From: JAXMAZ01 sp046350115
Lineage (GTDB): Bacteria; Planctomycetota; Planctomycetia; Gemmatales; Gemmataceae
Length of the DNA stretch: 64,000 nt
NCBI GenBank assembly: GCA_046350115.1
Contig: JAXMAZ010000016.1
Coordinates: 62,001-126,000 of the forward strand
Direction of reading: 5' to 3'
Shown: piece after piece, positions 44,615-53,500 of the stretch
How the letters are laid out: each line of letters opens with the position of its first letter
Numbering within the stretch: the stretch's first letter is position 1
Notes under the pieces: generated by a model
What the model saw: only the letters and a program-made list of their open reading frames with translations
Told to the model about the DNA's origin: nothing
Database searches by the model: none
Translations under genes and position numbers: made by a program

Positions 44615-47284
44615 TCAATCCACGTACAGGAACTCGTTCGCATTCAGCACCGCCCGGCAGACCGCCGCCAGCCCGTACTTCGCTGCCAGCTTCACAGCGG
44701 CGTCCCGCTCGGCCGCGGTCGGCGGCCGCTGGAATGCGAGGGCGAACACCCGGCCCACCTGGTCCGCCACTTCCGGCCCCGCCTCCGCCTTCGCCCGGTC
44801 GGCGAGGAACCCGGCCTGCTGGACCAGGAACGGGCTGTTCAGCAGGTTGAGCGCCTGCAGCGGGGTGGTGGAGGCGGACCGCTTCGGGGCGATCTGCCCG
44901 CCGTCCGGGCAGTCGAACGCCCCGAACGTGTCGTCCACCTGCATCCGCGGCTTCTGCTGGTACACCATCCGCCGGAACTCGGCCGGGCCGAACGTCGTCT
45001 TCGGGGTGTACACCTTCACGTAGTTGGTGTTCGGCTCGAACAGGTCGAACCCCGGCCCGCCCGCCCGCAGGTCGAGCTTACCGGAGACGGCCAGCACGGC
45101 ATCGCGGATCGCCTCCGCCTCCAGCCGCCGCGGCGGGTAGCGCCACAGCAGTCGGGACTGGGCGTCCGCCGCCAGCGCCGGCGAGGCGGCGGACGACCGG
45201 CGGTAGGCGGCGGAGGTGACGATCAGCCGGTGGACCGCCTTGAGCGACCACTTGCGGGCGATCAGCTCGCCGGCCAGGTAGTCGAGCAACTCGGGGTGCG
45301 ACGGCGTCCCGCCGTTGCGGCCGAAGTCGCTCGGGGTGTCCACCAGCCCGGGGCCGAAGTGGTGCTGCCAGAGCCGGTTGACGATCACCCGCGGCGTCAA
45401 CGGGTTGGCCGGGTCCACGACCCACCGGGCGAACGCCTGCCGTCGCTCCGCGTCCGTCGCCCCCGGCGGGATGACCAGCTTCGGGCCGATATCGGACAGC
45501 ACCCCCGGGCCGACCGGCTCCCGCGGGGCCATCGGGTCGCCGCGGTGCAGGCGGAACGTCGGCTCCGGGGTCACGAACCGGCCGGCGTACACCAGGTCGG
45601 CCCGCTCCAGGGTGGCGAGTTTCTCCCGCGCCGCGGTCAACTCCTTCGGCGGCGGGACCGCTTTCGACCCGGGCGGATGGCGGTCGTCGGACGACGCCAC
45701 CACCTGCCACGCCTCGCCGTCGGAGGACACGTCGATCCGGTAGCGGGTGGCCAGCCGGTCGGTGAACTTGCCCTCGCGGTCCCGGCCCCAGACGACGCGG
45801 TCGATGACGGCCGGCTCCCGCAGGGCGACCGTCACCCGACCGCGGCCGGGTCGGTTCGAGATCCAGCTCCGGCCGTTGCCGTACTGGCCGTCGATGAGGA
45901 ACGCCAGCCGGTGGATGTCCGGCGAGGCGGTGTAGTCGCCGGCCGATGTCACCGTCGCCCCGGCCGACGCGAGCGCCACGTTCGTCCGTCCCGGGCAGGC
46001 GGTGAACACCTCCAGCTCGTCGAGGCACGGCTCCAGATTGTTCGTGCCGAGGACGACGAACCGCACGAACTTCGCCGTCACCGGCGTGAACCGCTCGACG
46101 TTCCGCCGCGGGCCGACCGGCTCCCGCCGCGGGTCGGTGGCCGCCGGGTCGGCGAGCGGCTGGGCGTCGTCCAGCTTCGCTTCAATGGTCGCTAACTCGG
46201 CCCGGGCTGCCGCGATTTGCCGTTTGCGGCCGTCCGGGTCGGCCGGCGAAACCGCCCGCTCGCCGTGCTGCACGCCGGCGAACACCGCTGTGAGCCGGTA
46301 GTAGTCGGCCTGCGGGACCGGGTCGAACTTGTGGGCGTGGCAGCGGGCGCAGCCGACCGTCAGCCCGAGGAACGCCGACCCGGCGGTGCTGACCATGTCG
46401 TGCAGCTCGTCCGCCCGCTGCTGCCGGGTGAGCACCGGGTCCGGGCTTTTCACCTGGTCCCACGGGCCGGCCACCAGGAACCCGGTGGCCGCGTCCGCCC
46501 CGAGGGTGTCCCCGGCCAGTTGGGCGGTGACGAACCGGTCGAACGGCAGGTCCGCGTTGAACGCCCCGATCACCCAGTCCCGGTACGGCCAGGCGGCCGG
46601 CCGCGGCTGGTTCATCTCGAACCCGTGGCTCTCGGCGAACCGCACCACGTCCAGCCAGTGCCTGGCCCATCGCTCGCCGAAGTGCGGGGACGCCAGATAC
46701 CGATCGACGAGCTTCTCGTAGGCGTCCGGCGACCTGTCGTTGACGAACGCTTCGACCTCCTCCGGGGTCGGCGGCAGGCCGAGCAGATCGAACTTGAGCC
46801 GGCGGATGAGCGTCCGGTGGTCGGCCGGCGGGTTCGCCGTCAGCCCGACGGCATTCAGCTTCGAGTCGATGAACCCGTCGATGCTCGCCCCGGCCAGCGG
46901 TTTGGCGAGCGGCCGGAACGCCCAGTGCGTCGGGGCGGCCTGCTGGTCCGCGGTGGGCCATGCGGCACCGGCGGCGATCCAGTCCTTGAGGGCGCGGACC
47001 TGTTCGGCCGGGAGCGGGTCGCCGTCCGGCGGCATCCGCTCCGCCTCGTCGTGGGCCGTCACCTTCTTCAGCAGCAGGCTGTCGGCCGGCTTGCCCGGGG
47101 CGACGGCCGGCCCGGAGTCGCCGCCGCGGAGGACGTCGGCCCGGCGGTCGAGCCGCAGCCCGCCGAGCTGCTTGGCCGGGCCGTGGCAGCGGACGCAGGT
47201 GGCTAAGACGGATCGGGCGCGGGCCGTCAGCCCCGGGTCCGGCTGACCGACGACGGCGACCGCCAACAGGAGGCTGAGGGGCAT
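44615..47284 (-). CDS. Planctomycete cytochrome (PSCyt1, DUF1549, DUF1553)
   Basis: The 889-residue product has a signal sequence, the planctomycete cytochrome C domain (VLATCVRCHGPAKQLGGLRL), the DUF1549 domain (WAFRPL, IDGFIDSKLNAVGL, FDLLGLPPTPEEVEAF, HWLDVVRFAESHG, VGCARCHAHKFDPV), a discoidin-like region (about 400-560) and the DUF1553 domain (NRLWQHHFGPGLVDTPSDFG, ASTTPLQALNLLNSPFL). Two CxxCH motifs predict c-type haem. These proteins partner DUF1501 proteins outside the cytoplasm; their role is unproven. The start at 47284 fits the signal peptide (MPLSLLLAVAVVGQ). Confidence 0.93.
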   Translation of the reverse strand: MPLSLLLAVAVVGQPDPGLTARARSVLATCVRCHGPAKQLGGLRLDRRADVLRGGDSGPAVAPGKPADSLLLKKVTAHDEAERMPPDGDPLPAEQVRALKDWIAAGAAWPTADQQAAPTHWAFRPLAKPLAGASIDGFIDSKLNAVGLTANPPADHRTLIRRLKFDLLGLPPTPEEVEAFVNDRSPDAYEKLVDRYLASPHFGERWARHWLDVVRFAESHGFEMNQPRPAAWPYRDWVIGAFNADLPFDRFVTAQLAGDTLGADAATGFLVAGPWDQVKSPDPVLTRQQRADELHDMVSTAGSAFLGLTVGCARCHAHKFDPVPQADYYRLTAVFAGVQHGERAVSPADPDGRKRQIAAARAELATIEAKLDDAQPLADPAATDPRREPVGPRRNVERFTPVTAKFVRFVVLGTNNLEPCLDELEVFTACPGRTNVALASAGATVTSAGDYTASPDIHRLAFLIDGQYGNGRSWISNRPGRGRVTVALREPAVIDRVVWGRDREGKFTDRLATRYRIDVSSDGEAWQVVASSDDRHPPGSKAVPPPKELTAAREKLATLERADLVYAGRFVTPEPTFRLHRGDPMAPREPVGPGVLSDIGPKLVIPPGATDAERRQAFARWVVDPANPLTPRVIVNRLWQHHFGPGLVDTPSDFGRNGGTPSHPELLDYLAGELIARKWSLKAVHRLIVTSAAYRRSSAASPALAADAQSRLLWRYPPRRLEAEAIRDAVLAVSGKLDLRAGGPGFDLFEPNTNYVKVYTPKTTFGPAEFRRMVYQQKPRMQVDDTFGAFDCPDGGQIAPKRSASTTPLQALNLLNSPFLVQQAGFLADRAKAEAGPEVADQVGRVFALAFQRPPTAAERDAAVKLAAKYGLAAVCRAVLNANEFLYVD

Positions 47285-47395
47285 TGCACGAGCTGTGGGA
47301 AAGGGCGCGGTGGCGGGGGGTTGGCGGGGCGTATTGTAACCGGGGCCGGCCGCCGGTGCGACTCCGAACCGGCCGGCGCGTTTCCGGAGCGTGTG

Positions 47396-49450
47396 ATGAC
47401 TGGACTGGTACTGGCCGCGTTCCTGCTCGCCCGGCCGCCGGCTGACGGCCCGCTGGCCGGGGCGGTGATCGTCGTCGACCCGGGGCACGGCGGGCAGGCG
47501 TACTCCAAGAGCTACACCGGCGGCACCCGCGGGACGGCGAGCAAACTAACCGAGAGCGAGCTGAACCTGCGGGTGGCGGTCGAGCTGGCGAAGCGGCTGC
47601 GGGCGAACGGGGCGACCGTCCACCTGACCCGGGAGGCCGACCACCGGCTCAGCCGGGAGGGGTCGACCGCGGCGGACGAGCTGCACGCCCGGATCGACTT
47701 CTTCGAGCACCACAACTGTCACTTCTTCCTGTCCGTCCACCACAACGCCGGCCCGGCCGCCACCACCGGGCACACCTGCCTGTACAAGCACAACGCGGCG
47801 GACGACACCCTGTACGAGGCGGCCGCCCGGCTGGTGAACGACGCCCTGGCGGCGGCCGTCCCGGGGCCGAAGCTGGCCCTCATCAAGGGCAGCTACCACA
47901 TCCTCCGGGAGACGCCCATCCCCGGCACCATCAGCGAGGCCGGGTTCATGACCAACAGGGCGTTCGACGACCTGGCCAACACCCCGGGCTTCCCGGCCGC
48001 CGAGGCCGAGGCGATCTGTGCCGGGGCGGTCCAATACTGGGCGGCGCACAAGCCGGCGCTGGTGGCCCTGCGGGACAAGCTGGGGGCCGAGCGGGCGGCC
48101 AAGCCCCGCGACCCGAACACGTACACCGCCGTCGCCCTCAACCCCGCCTTCCGGGCAAAGATGGCGGCGCTAACGGCGAAGGTGGTGCCGGACGGCCAGC
48201 CCGACCCGGCCCACGTCGGCCGCTACCTCGCCGAGCTGCGGAAGATCGCCCCGCCGGCGTCCGGGGCCACGGACACGGTCACGGCCGAGTTCGCCGACGG
48301 CCGCGTCCGGCTGGCCGGCGAGACCACCGACCGGGCGTTCCACGACCGGCTGATCGACCTGCTCGTCGCCCTCAAGCTGTACGCCGTCACCAACGACATC
48401 CGGCTCCCCAAGGCGGCCCGCCCGATGAAGACCGCACTCACCCGCGACCAGGCGTCCGCGTTCGCCAAGCTCGGGCTGAAGAACATCCGCCGGGAGTACC
48501 CGAACAAGCCGGAGCACGTCCTCGCCGGGCCGGCCGACGCCCGGACGCCGAAGGAGCTGCACCCCGCGTTCTACGGGTGCTACGACTGGCACTCGGCCGT
48601 CCACGCCCACTGGATGCTGGCCCGGCTGCTCCGGGTGTACCCGGACCTGCCGGAAGCGGCCGACATCCGGGCCGTGTTCGACCGGCACCTGACCCCGGAG
48701 GCGATCAAAACGGAGGCGGCGTATTTCGCCCGGCCGGACAGCCGGTCGTTCGAGCGGCCCTACGGGTGGGCCTGGCTGCTCAAGCTGGCCGAGGAGCTGC
48801 ACGGCTGGGACGACCCGGGGGCGAAGAGGTGGGCCGCCGCGCTCCGGCCACTGACCGACGTGATCGTCGCCCGCTACCTGGGCTACTTCCCGAAGCAGAC
48901 GTACCCGATCCGCACCGGCGTCCACCCGAACACCGCGTTCGGGCTGGCGTTCGCCCACGACTACGCGACGGCCACCGGGCACGCCGACCTGAAGAAGCTG
49001 GTGGAGGAACGGGCGAAGGCGTACTTCGGGGCGGACGCCGACGCCCCGGCGAAGTGGGAGCCGAGCGGGGCCGACTTCTTCTCGCCGACGCTGATGGAGG
49101 CCGACCTGATGCGGCGGGTGCTGCCGGCGGCCGAGTTCCGGGCGTGGTTCGCCAGGTTCCTGCCGGTCGCGGCGAAGGCGGAGCCGGCCGGTCTGTTCGC
49201 CCCGGCCGTCGTCACCGACCGGACCGACCCGCAGTTGGTCCACCTGGACGGGCTGAACCTGAGCCGGGCGTGGGCGATGAAGGGGGTGGCCGCGACGCTT
49301 CCGGCCGGCGACCCGGCCCGGGCCGCGCTGCTGAAGGCGGCCGATCGGCACGCGGCCGACGGGCTGAAGCACGTGGCCAGCGGGGACTACGCCGGCGAAC
49401 ACTGGCTGGCCACGTTCGCCGTCTACCTGCTCACCGCCCCGCCGGGCTGA
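47396..49450 (+). CDS. N-acetylmuramoyl-L-alanine amidase fused to a DUF2891 domain
   Basis: The 684-residue product has a signal-like start (MTGLVLAAFLLA). Residues about 23-215 form an Amidase_3 domain: VVDPGHGG (zinc His near 31), ESELNLRVAVELAKRLR, SVHHNAG (His near 115) and the catalytic-type GTISEAGFMTN (Glu near 181). It should cleave the lactyl-peptide bond of peptidoglycan. A BON-like stretch (about 285-340) follows. Residues about 343-684 match DUF2891: YPNKPEHVLAGPADARTPKE, LHPAFYGCYDWHSAVHAHWM, FERPYGWAWLLKLAEEL and GVHPNTAFGLAFAHDYA. The frame is continuous. I know of no named fusion of this type. ATG 47396 is preceded by CGGAGC. Its 3' end overlaps the convergent PEP-CTERM gene by 28 bases. 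Confidence 0.83.
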   Translation: MTGLVLAAFLLARPPADGPLAGAVIVVDPGHGGQAYSKSYTGGTRGTASKLTESELNLRVAVELAKRLRANGATVHLTREADHRLSREGSTAADELHARIDFFEHHNCHFFLSVHHNAGPAATTGHTCLYKHNAADDTLYEAAARLVNDALAAAVPGPKLALIKGSYHILRETPIPGTISEAGFMTNRAFDDLANTPGFPAAEAEAICAGAVQYWAAHKPALVALRDKLGAERAAKPRDPNTYTAVALNPAFRAKMAALTAKVVPDGQPDPAHVGRYLAELRKIAPPASGATDTVTAEFADGRVRLAGETTDRAFHDRLIDLLVALKLYAVTNDIRLPKAARPMKTALTRDQASAFAKLGLKNIRREYPNKPEHVLAGPADARTPKELHPAFYGCYDWHSAVHAHWMLARLLRVYPDLPEAADIRAVFDRHLTPEAIKTEAAYFARPDSRSFERPYGWAWLLKLAEELHGWDDPGAKRWAAALRPLTDVIVARYLGYFPKQTYPIRTGVHPNTAFGLAFAHDYATATGHADLKKLVEERAKAYFGADADAPAKWEPSGADFFSPTLMEADLMRRVLPAAEFRAWFARFLPVAAKAEPAGLFAPAVVTDRTDPQLVHLDGLNLSRAWAMKGVAATLPAGDPARAALLKAADRHAADGLKHVASGDYAGEHWLATFAVYLLTAPPG

Positions 49451-50322
49451 TCCGAACGCCGTCGCCGCCGACGGCCGGCCACGGCCGCGACGGCCGCCCC
49501 GACCGCCAGCAGCCCGGTCGGCTCCGGCACCGGGGACACGTCCGCCCAACTGCCCCCGATCCGGATCTCGTCGAACTGGGCGGCCGAACTCGTGCCGGAG
49601 AAGTTGCCCAGCACGATCTGGTTGAAGTCGAAGTTCGTCGCGGCCGAGAAGGTGGCGGTCGAGCCGCCGGTCGGGGCGGCCCCGGTGCCCAGGCTGCTCA
49701 CGTCCGGGTCCAGGTACAAGGTGACGGTGTTCGTCGCCCCGGCCGCCCCGAGTTGCAGGTGGGCGGCGAGGAAGTGCGTGGTGACGCCGTCGGCCGCCAC
49801 CCCTGGTGCCACGGTCAAGGTCTGGGTGCCGGCCCCGGTGGCCTGGGCGAACAGGCTCATCCCGAACGCCGCGCTGCCGGCCGTCGGGGTGCCGAACTGG
49901 GCGACGGCGGTGGGGCCGTTGTACAGCACCAGCACCTCCGCCCCGGCGGTGTCTGGCCGCATTAGGAAGCTGAGCCATACGTCGTTCCCGGCCCCGCCCC
50001 GGCTGCTGCCGAGCGAGCGGACGCTGCCGTTCGCACTGCTGTTGAAGCCGTTCATCTGCACCCGGTTGCCGGCGGTGCTGAGCGGGCCGTAGGCCAGGCT
50101 GCCGGACACCACCACCCCGCCGTTGCCGAACGCCGGCCCCCAGGTCTGCGGGCTGTTCGGCCAGACCGCCCCGCTGCCGCTGCTGGCGAACCCGTTCAGT
50201 TGGCCCAACGGCTGGGCGAACGGGTCGTAGGCGACCAGTTGGGCGACGGCCGCGGGGGTGGCGGTCAACAGCAGGCCGAGCGCCAGGGCCGGCCGGGTGA
50301 GGGGGAGGACAGGAGAGTTCAT
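49423..50322 (-). CDS. PEP-CTERM sorting domain protein
   Basis: The 299-residue product has a signal peptide (ALALGLLLTATPAAVAQ) and ends with the PEP-CTERM tripartite signal: SPVPEPTGLL, a hydrophobic helix (AVGAAVAAVAG) and a run of six arginines. Such proteins are sorted to the outside by an exosortase and are often secreted matrix or floc components. The middle reads like a beta-sandwich (YDPFAQPLGQLNG, DVWLSFLMRPD, FDEIRIGGSW), as in concanavalin-like domains. Start 50322 (MNSPVLPL) has an AGGAG-type site. It overlaps the amidase gene at the 3' ends. Confidence 0.85.
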   Translation of the reverse strand: MNSPVLPLTRPALALGLLLTATPAAVAQLVAYDPFAQPLGQLNGFASSGSGAVWPNSPQTWGPAFGNGGVVVSGSLAYGPLSTAGNRVQMNGFNSSANGSVRSLGSSRGGAGNDVWLSFLMRPDTAGAEVLVLYNGPTAVAQFGTPTAGSAAFGMSLFAQATGAGTQTLTVAPGVAADGVTTHFLAAHLQLGAAGATNTVTLYLDPDVSSLGTGAAPTGGSTATFSAATNFDFNQIVLGNFSGTSSAAQFDEIRIGGSWADVSPVPEPTGLLAVGAAVAAVAGRRRRRRSDQPGGAVSR

Positions 50323-50540
50323 CGGTGGCGGTCGTCGTTCGGCGGGCGACCTCACACGCTAGTCGCTCACACCGCCGCCCGTCAAGCGAACGGCCGTCGA
50401 ACCCGGGGAGAATCGGGCACGCCGCCCGACTTTTCCACATCAGCCGACCGGCCGGCGGGCAATACACTCACGGACGCCCGCTGACACGACCTGCCAGCGG
50501 CCGTGCGTCCGGTGTGTTTCTCGCCGACGGGGATCGTTGC

Positions 50541-53500
50541 ATGTCCACCGGCCGGCTGGCCGACGGGGTCCGCGCCCTCGGCCTGCTCACCCGCCCGCCC
50601 GACCCGCGGCCGGACTCCGAACTCGTCGCCGGGTTCGCGGCCACCGGGGAGGAGGTCGCGTTCGCCGAGCTGGTCCGCCGGCACGGCCCGACGGTGTACG
50701 GCGTCTGCCGGCGGGTGCTGGGGAACGGGCACGACGCGGACGACGCCTTCCAGGCGGTCTGGCTGGTGTTCGCCCGCAGGCCCGGCCGGGTCCGCCCGCC
50801 GGGGGCGGTCGGGGCGTTCCTGTACGGGGTGGCGGTGAAGGTGGCGACCAAGGCCCGCGCCCAGGCGGCCAAGCGGAGGCAGCGGCTCATGGCGGCGGCC
50901 AAACCCGACCGGGCCGACGACCGCCCGGACTGGTCCGACCTCGGCCCGGTGCTCGACGCCGAGCTGGCCGCCCTGCCGGAGAAGTACCGGCAGGCGGTCG
51001 TCTTGTGCGACCTGACCGGGAAGTCCCGCAGCGAGGCGGCGGCGGCCCTCGGCTGGCCGGAGGGCACCGTCGCCGCCCGGGTGGCCAAGGGGCGGGAGCT
51101 GCTGGCCGCCCGGCTGCGGAAACGGGGCATCACCCTGTCCGCCGCGGCCCTCGGCGGGCTGCTCACCCCTGAAGCCACCGCCTGCCCGGTGCCGGCCGCC
51201 CTGCAAAGCCTGGCCCTGGACGTGCTCGCCACGGACGCGGTGATTCCCCACGCGGTTCAACTCCTCGCCGAAGGGGCGGTACGACCGATGAAGACCGGAA
51301 CACTGGCGATGCTGGCCGCCGGCCTGCTGACCGCGGCCGGCCTGACCGCCGGGGCGATGCTCGGCGGCAATGGGGACGGGAAGGACTGGGAGCGACCGCC
51401 CGGCGGGCCTGCGGCCATCGCCGCCGACCCGCCGCCGGGCGGCCCGTGGCGGCTGGTGGCCACGTTGAAGGACCACGGCCAGATGGTGTACGACGCGGCG
51501 TTCGCCCCGGACGGCCAGACGTTCGCCACCGCCGGGGCCGACGGGACGGTGATCGTCTGGGACACGGCCACCCTGAAACCCCGCTACTGGAAACAGGCGA
51601 CCACCAACCGACCGCCGGCGGGGGGCGGCAATCCGCCGCCGCTCGGGCTGCGGTACCAGGGGGCGGACGGCCTGGTCGCCTGGTACGCCGCCGGGGCGAA
51701 GACCGACGAGAAGTACCTCGACCCGGCGGACGGCAAGACGAACGCGGTCGTCACCGGCACGGACCGGCCGCTCGCCGCCGGCGGCGGGGTCGGGGTGTAC
51801 GTGGACGGCCGGGACTACCTCGCCCACCGGCTGTACGACCGACAGAAGGCGGTCCGGCTGGACCTGCCCCGGCCGGACGGCACCGAAACCGGCCTGGCCG
51901 GGGTGAGCGGGTGGGCGGTGTCGCCGGACGGCCGACTGGTGGCGGCCGGCGAGTTGTACGTGTCGATCAGGAGCAAGCTGCGGCTGCTGGACGCGGCCAC
52001 CGGCAAGGCGGTCGTCGAGCGGCCGCTGTTCGACGCCGACACCCCGAACACGCTGGCGTTCGCCGCCGACGGCAAGCGGCTGGCGGTCAGCACGGGCGGC
52101 GGGCGGCTGGCCGTGTTCGCCGGGCCGGACTGGGCCGAGGCGTACCGGCACGCCGACCCGCTGGTCCGCAGCGGCGACGCCCTGGCCTTCACCCCGGACG
52201 GCCGGCAGCTGATCTCGGCCGGCTATCGGGAGGAGCCCGAGCGGAACTGGCTCGGCCTCGTCCGGGCGACCGTCGTCCACCGCGAGATCCGGGTGCGGGA
52301 CGCGGCCACCGGTGCCCTTGTCCAATCGGTGCCGGTCCGGGAGCCGGCCCCGCTGACCGACGGCCCGAGCTTCGTCGCCCGGTTCGGACTCGACGTCAGC
52401 CGGCTGGCCGTGTCGCCGGACGGCCGGACGCTGGTGGCCACCTTCGGCAGCCCGTACCGCGGCGGGCCGGGCGAGCCGGCGACCGAGCAGGTGGCCAAGG
52501 CGGCGGCCGGCGAGGTGCGGGTGTACGTGAAGGACACGCCGGCCCCGCCCGCGGCCGAGTACGGCCCGTGGGAGTTGCAGGCGGTGCTGAAGGACCACGG
52601 GGACCTGGTGTATGGGGCGGCGTTCGCCCCGGACGGCAAGACGTTCAGCACCATCGGGGCGGACTCGACGCTGACCGTCTGGGACGCCGCCACCCGGGCC
52701 AAGAAGCACTCCTACCCGGTCAAATGGGACCGGCCGGCCGACCCGAACGTGGTGTCCCCGCCGCCCCCGCCGGGGGCGCGGCAGGGGGTCAAGCTGCCGC
52801 CGTGGCGGTGGCTCCAGTACCTGCCGGACGGCACCCTGTTCGTCACCGCCCAGGCGGGCGGCGGGATCGACTACCACCTGCTCGACCCGGCCAGCGGCGC
52901 CCGGCTGGACGAGGGCGAGCTGCCGGGCAACGGGCGGAGCACCGGCATCCGGCTCCCGGGTGTACTGGCCATGTCCGCCGACGGGTCGCGGATGCTGCTC
53001 GGCGGCGGCAGCGGTCTGCGGATCAACCACCGCGGGCCGGGCCGGGGGAACGACGCCGCGATCGAGAAGTCGGCCGCGGCGGGCATCGTCGGCACCCCCT
53101 GGCTGCCGACCGCTTACGCCCTCAACCGGGACGGCACGCGGCTCGCCGTGGTCGAGCTGATCGTCAACCGGGACAAGAACGAGGTGCGGTACGTCATCCG
53201 CATCTGCGACGCCGACACCGGCAAGACGGCCGCCACCCTGACGTGCGACGGCAACCCGTATGCGGTCGCCTGGTCGCCGGACGGCAAGTGGCTGGCCGCC
53301 GCCTGCGGTCCGGAGGCGCGGCTGTGGGCGACGGGCGACTGGACCGCGGATCCGGTGCTGTGGAAGCCACCGTACATGAACGCTTACGCGGTCGCCTTCA
53401 CCCCGGACAGCCGGCAGATGCTGCTCGGCTACTGGCAGAGCGAACGCGGCTTCTGGTCGTCGAAACTGGTGAACAAGGTCGGGGCGTGGTCGCTGCCGGG

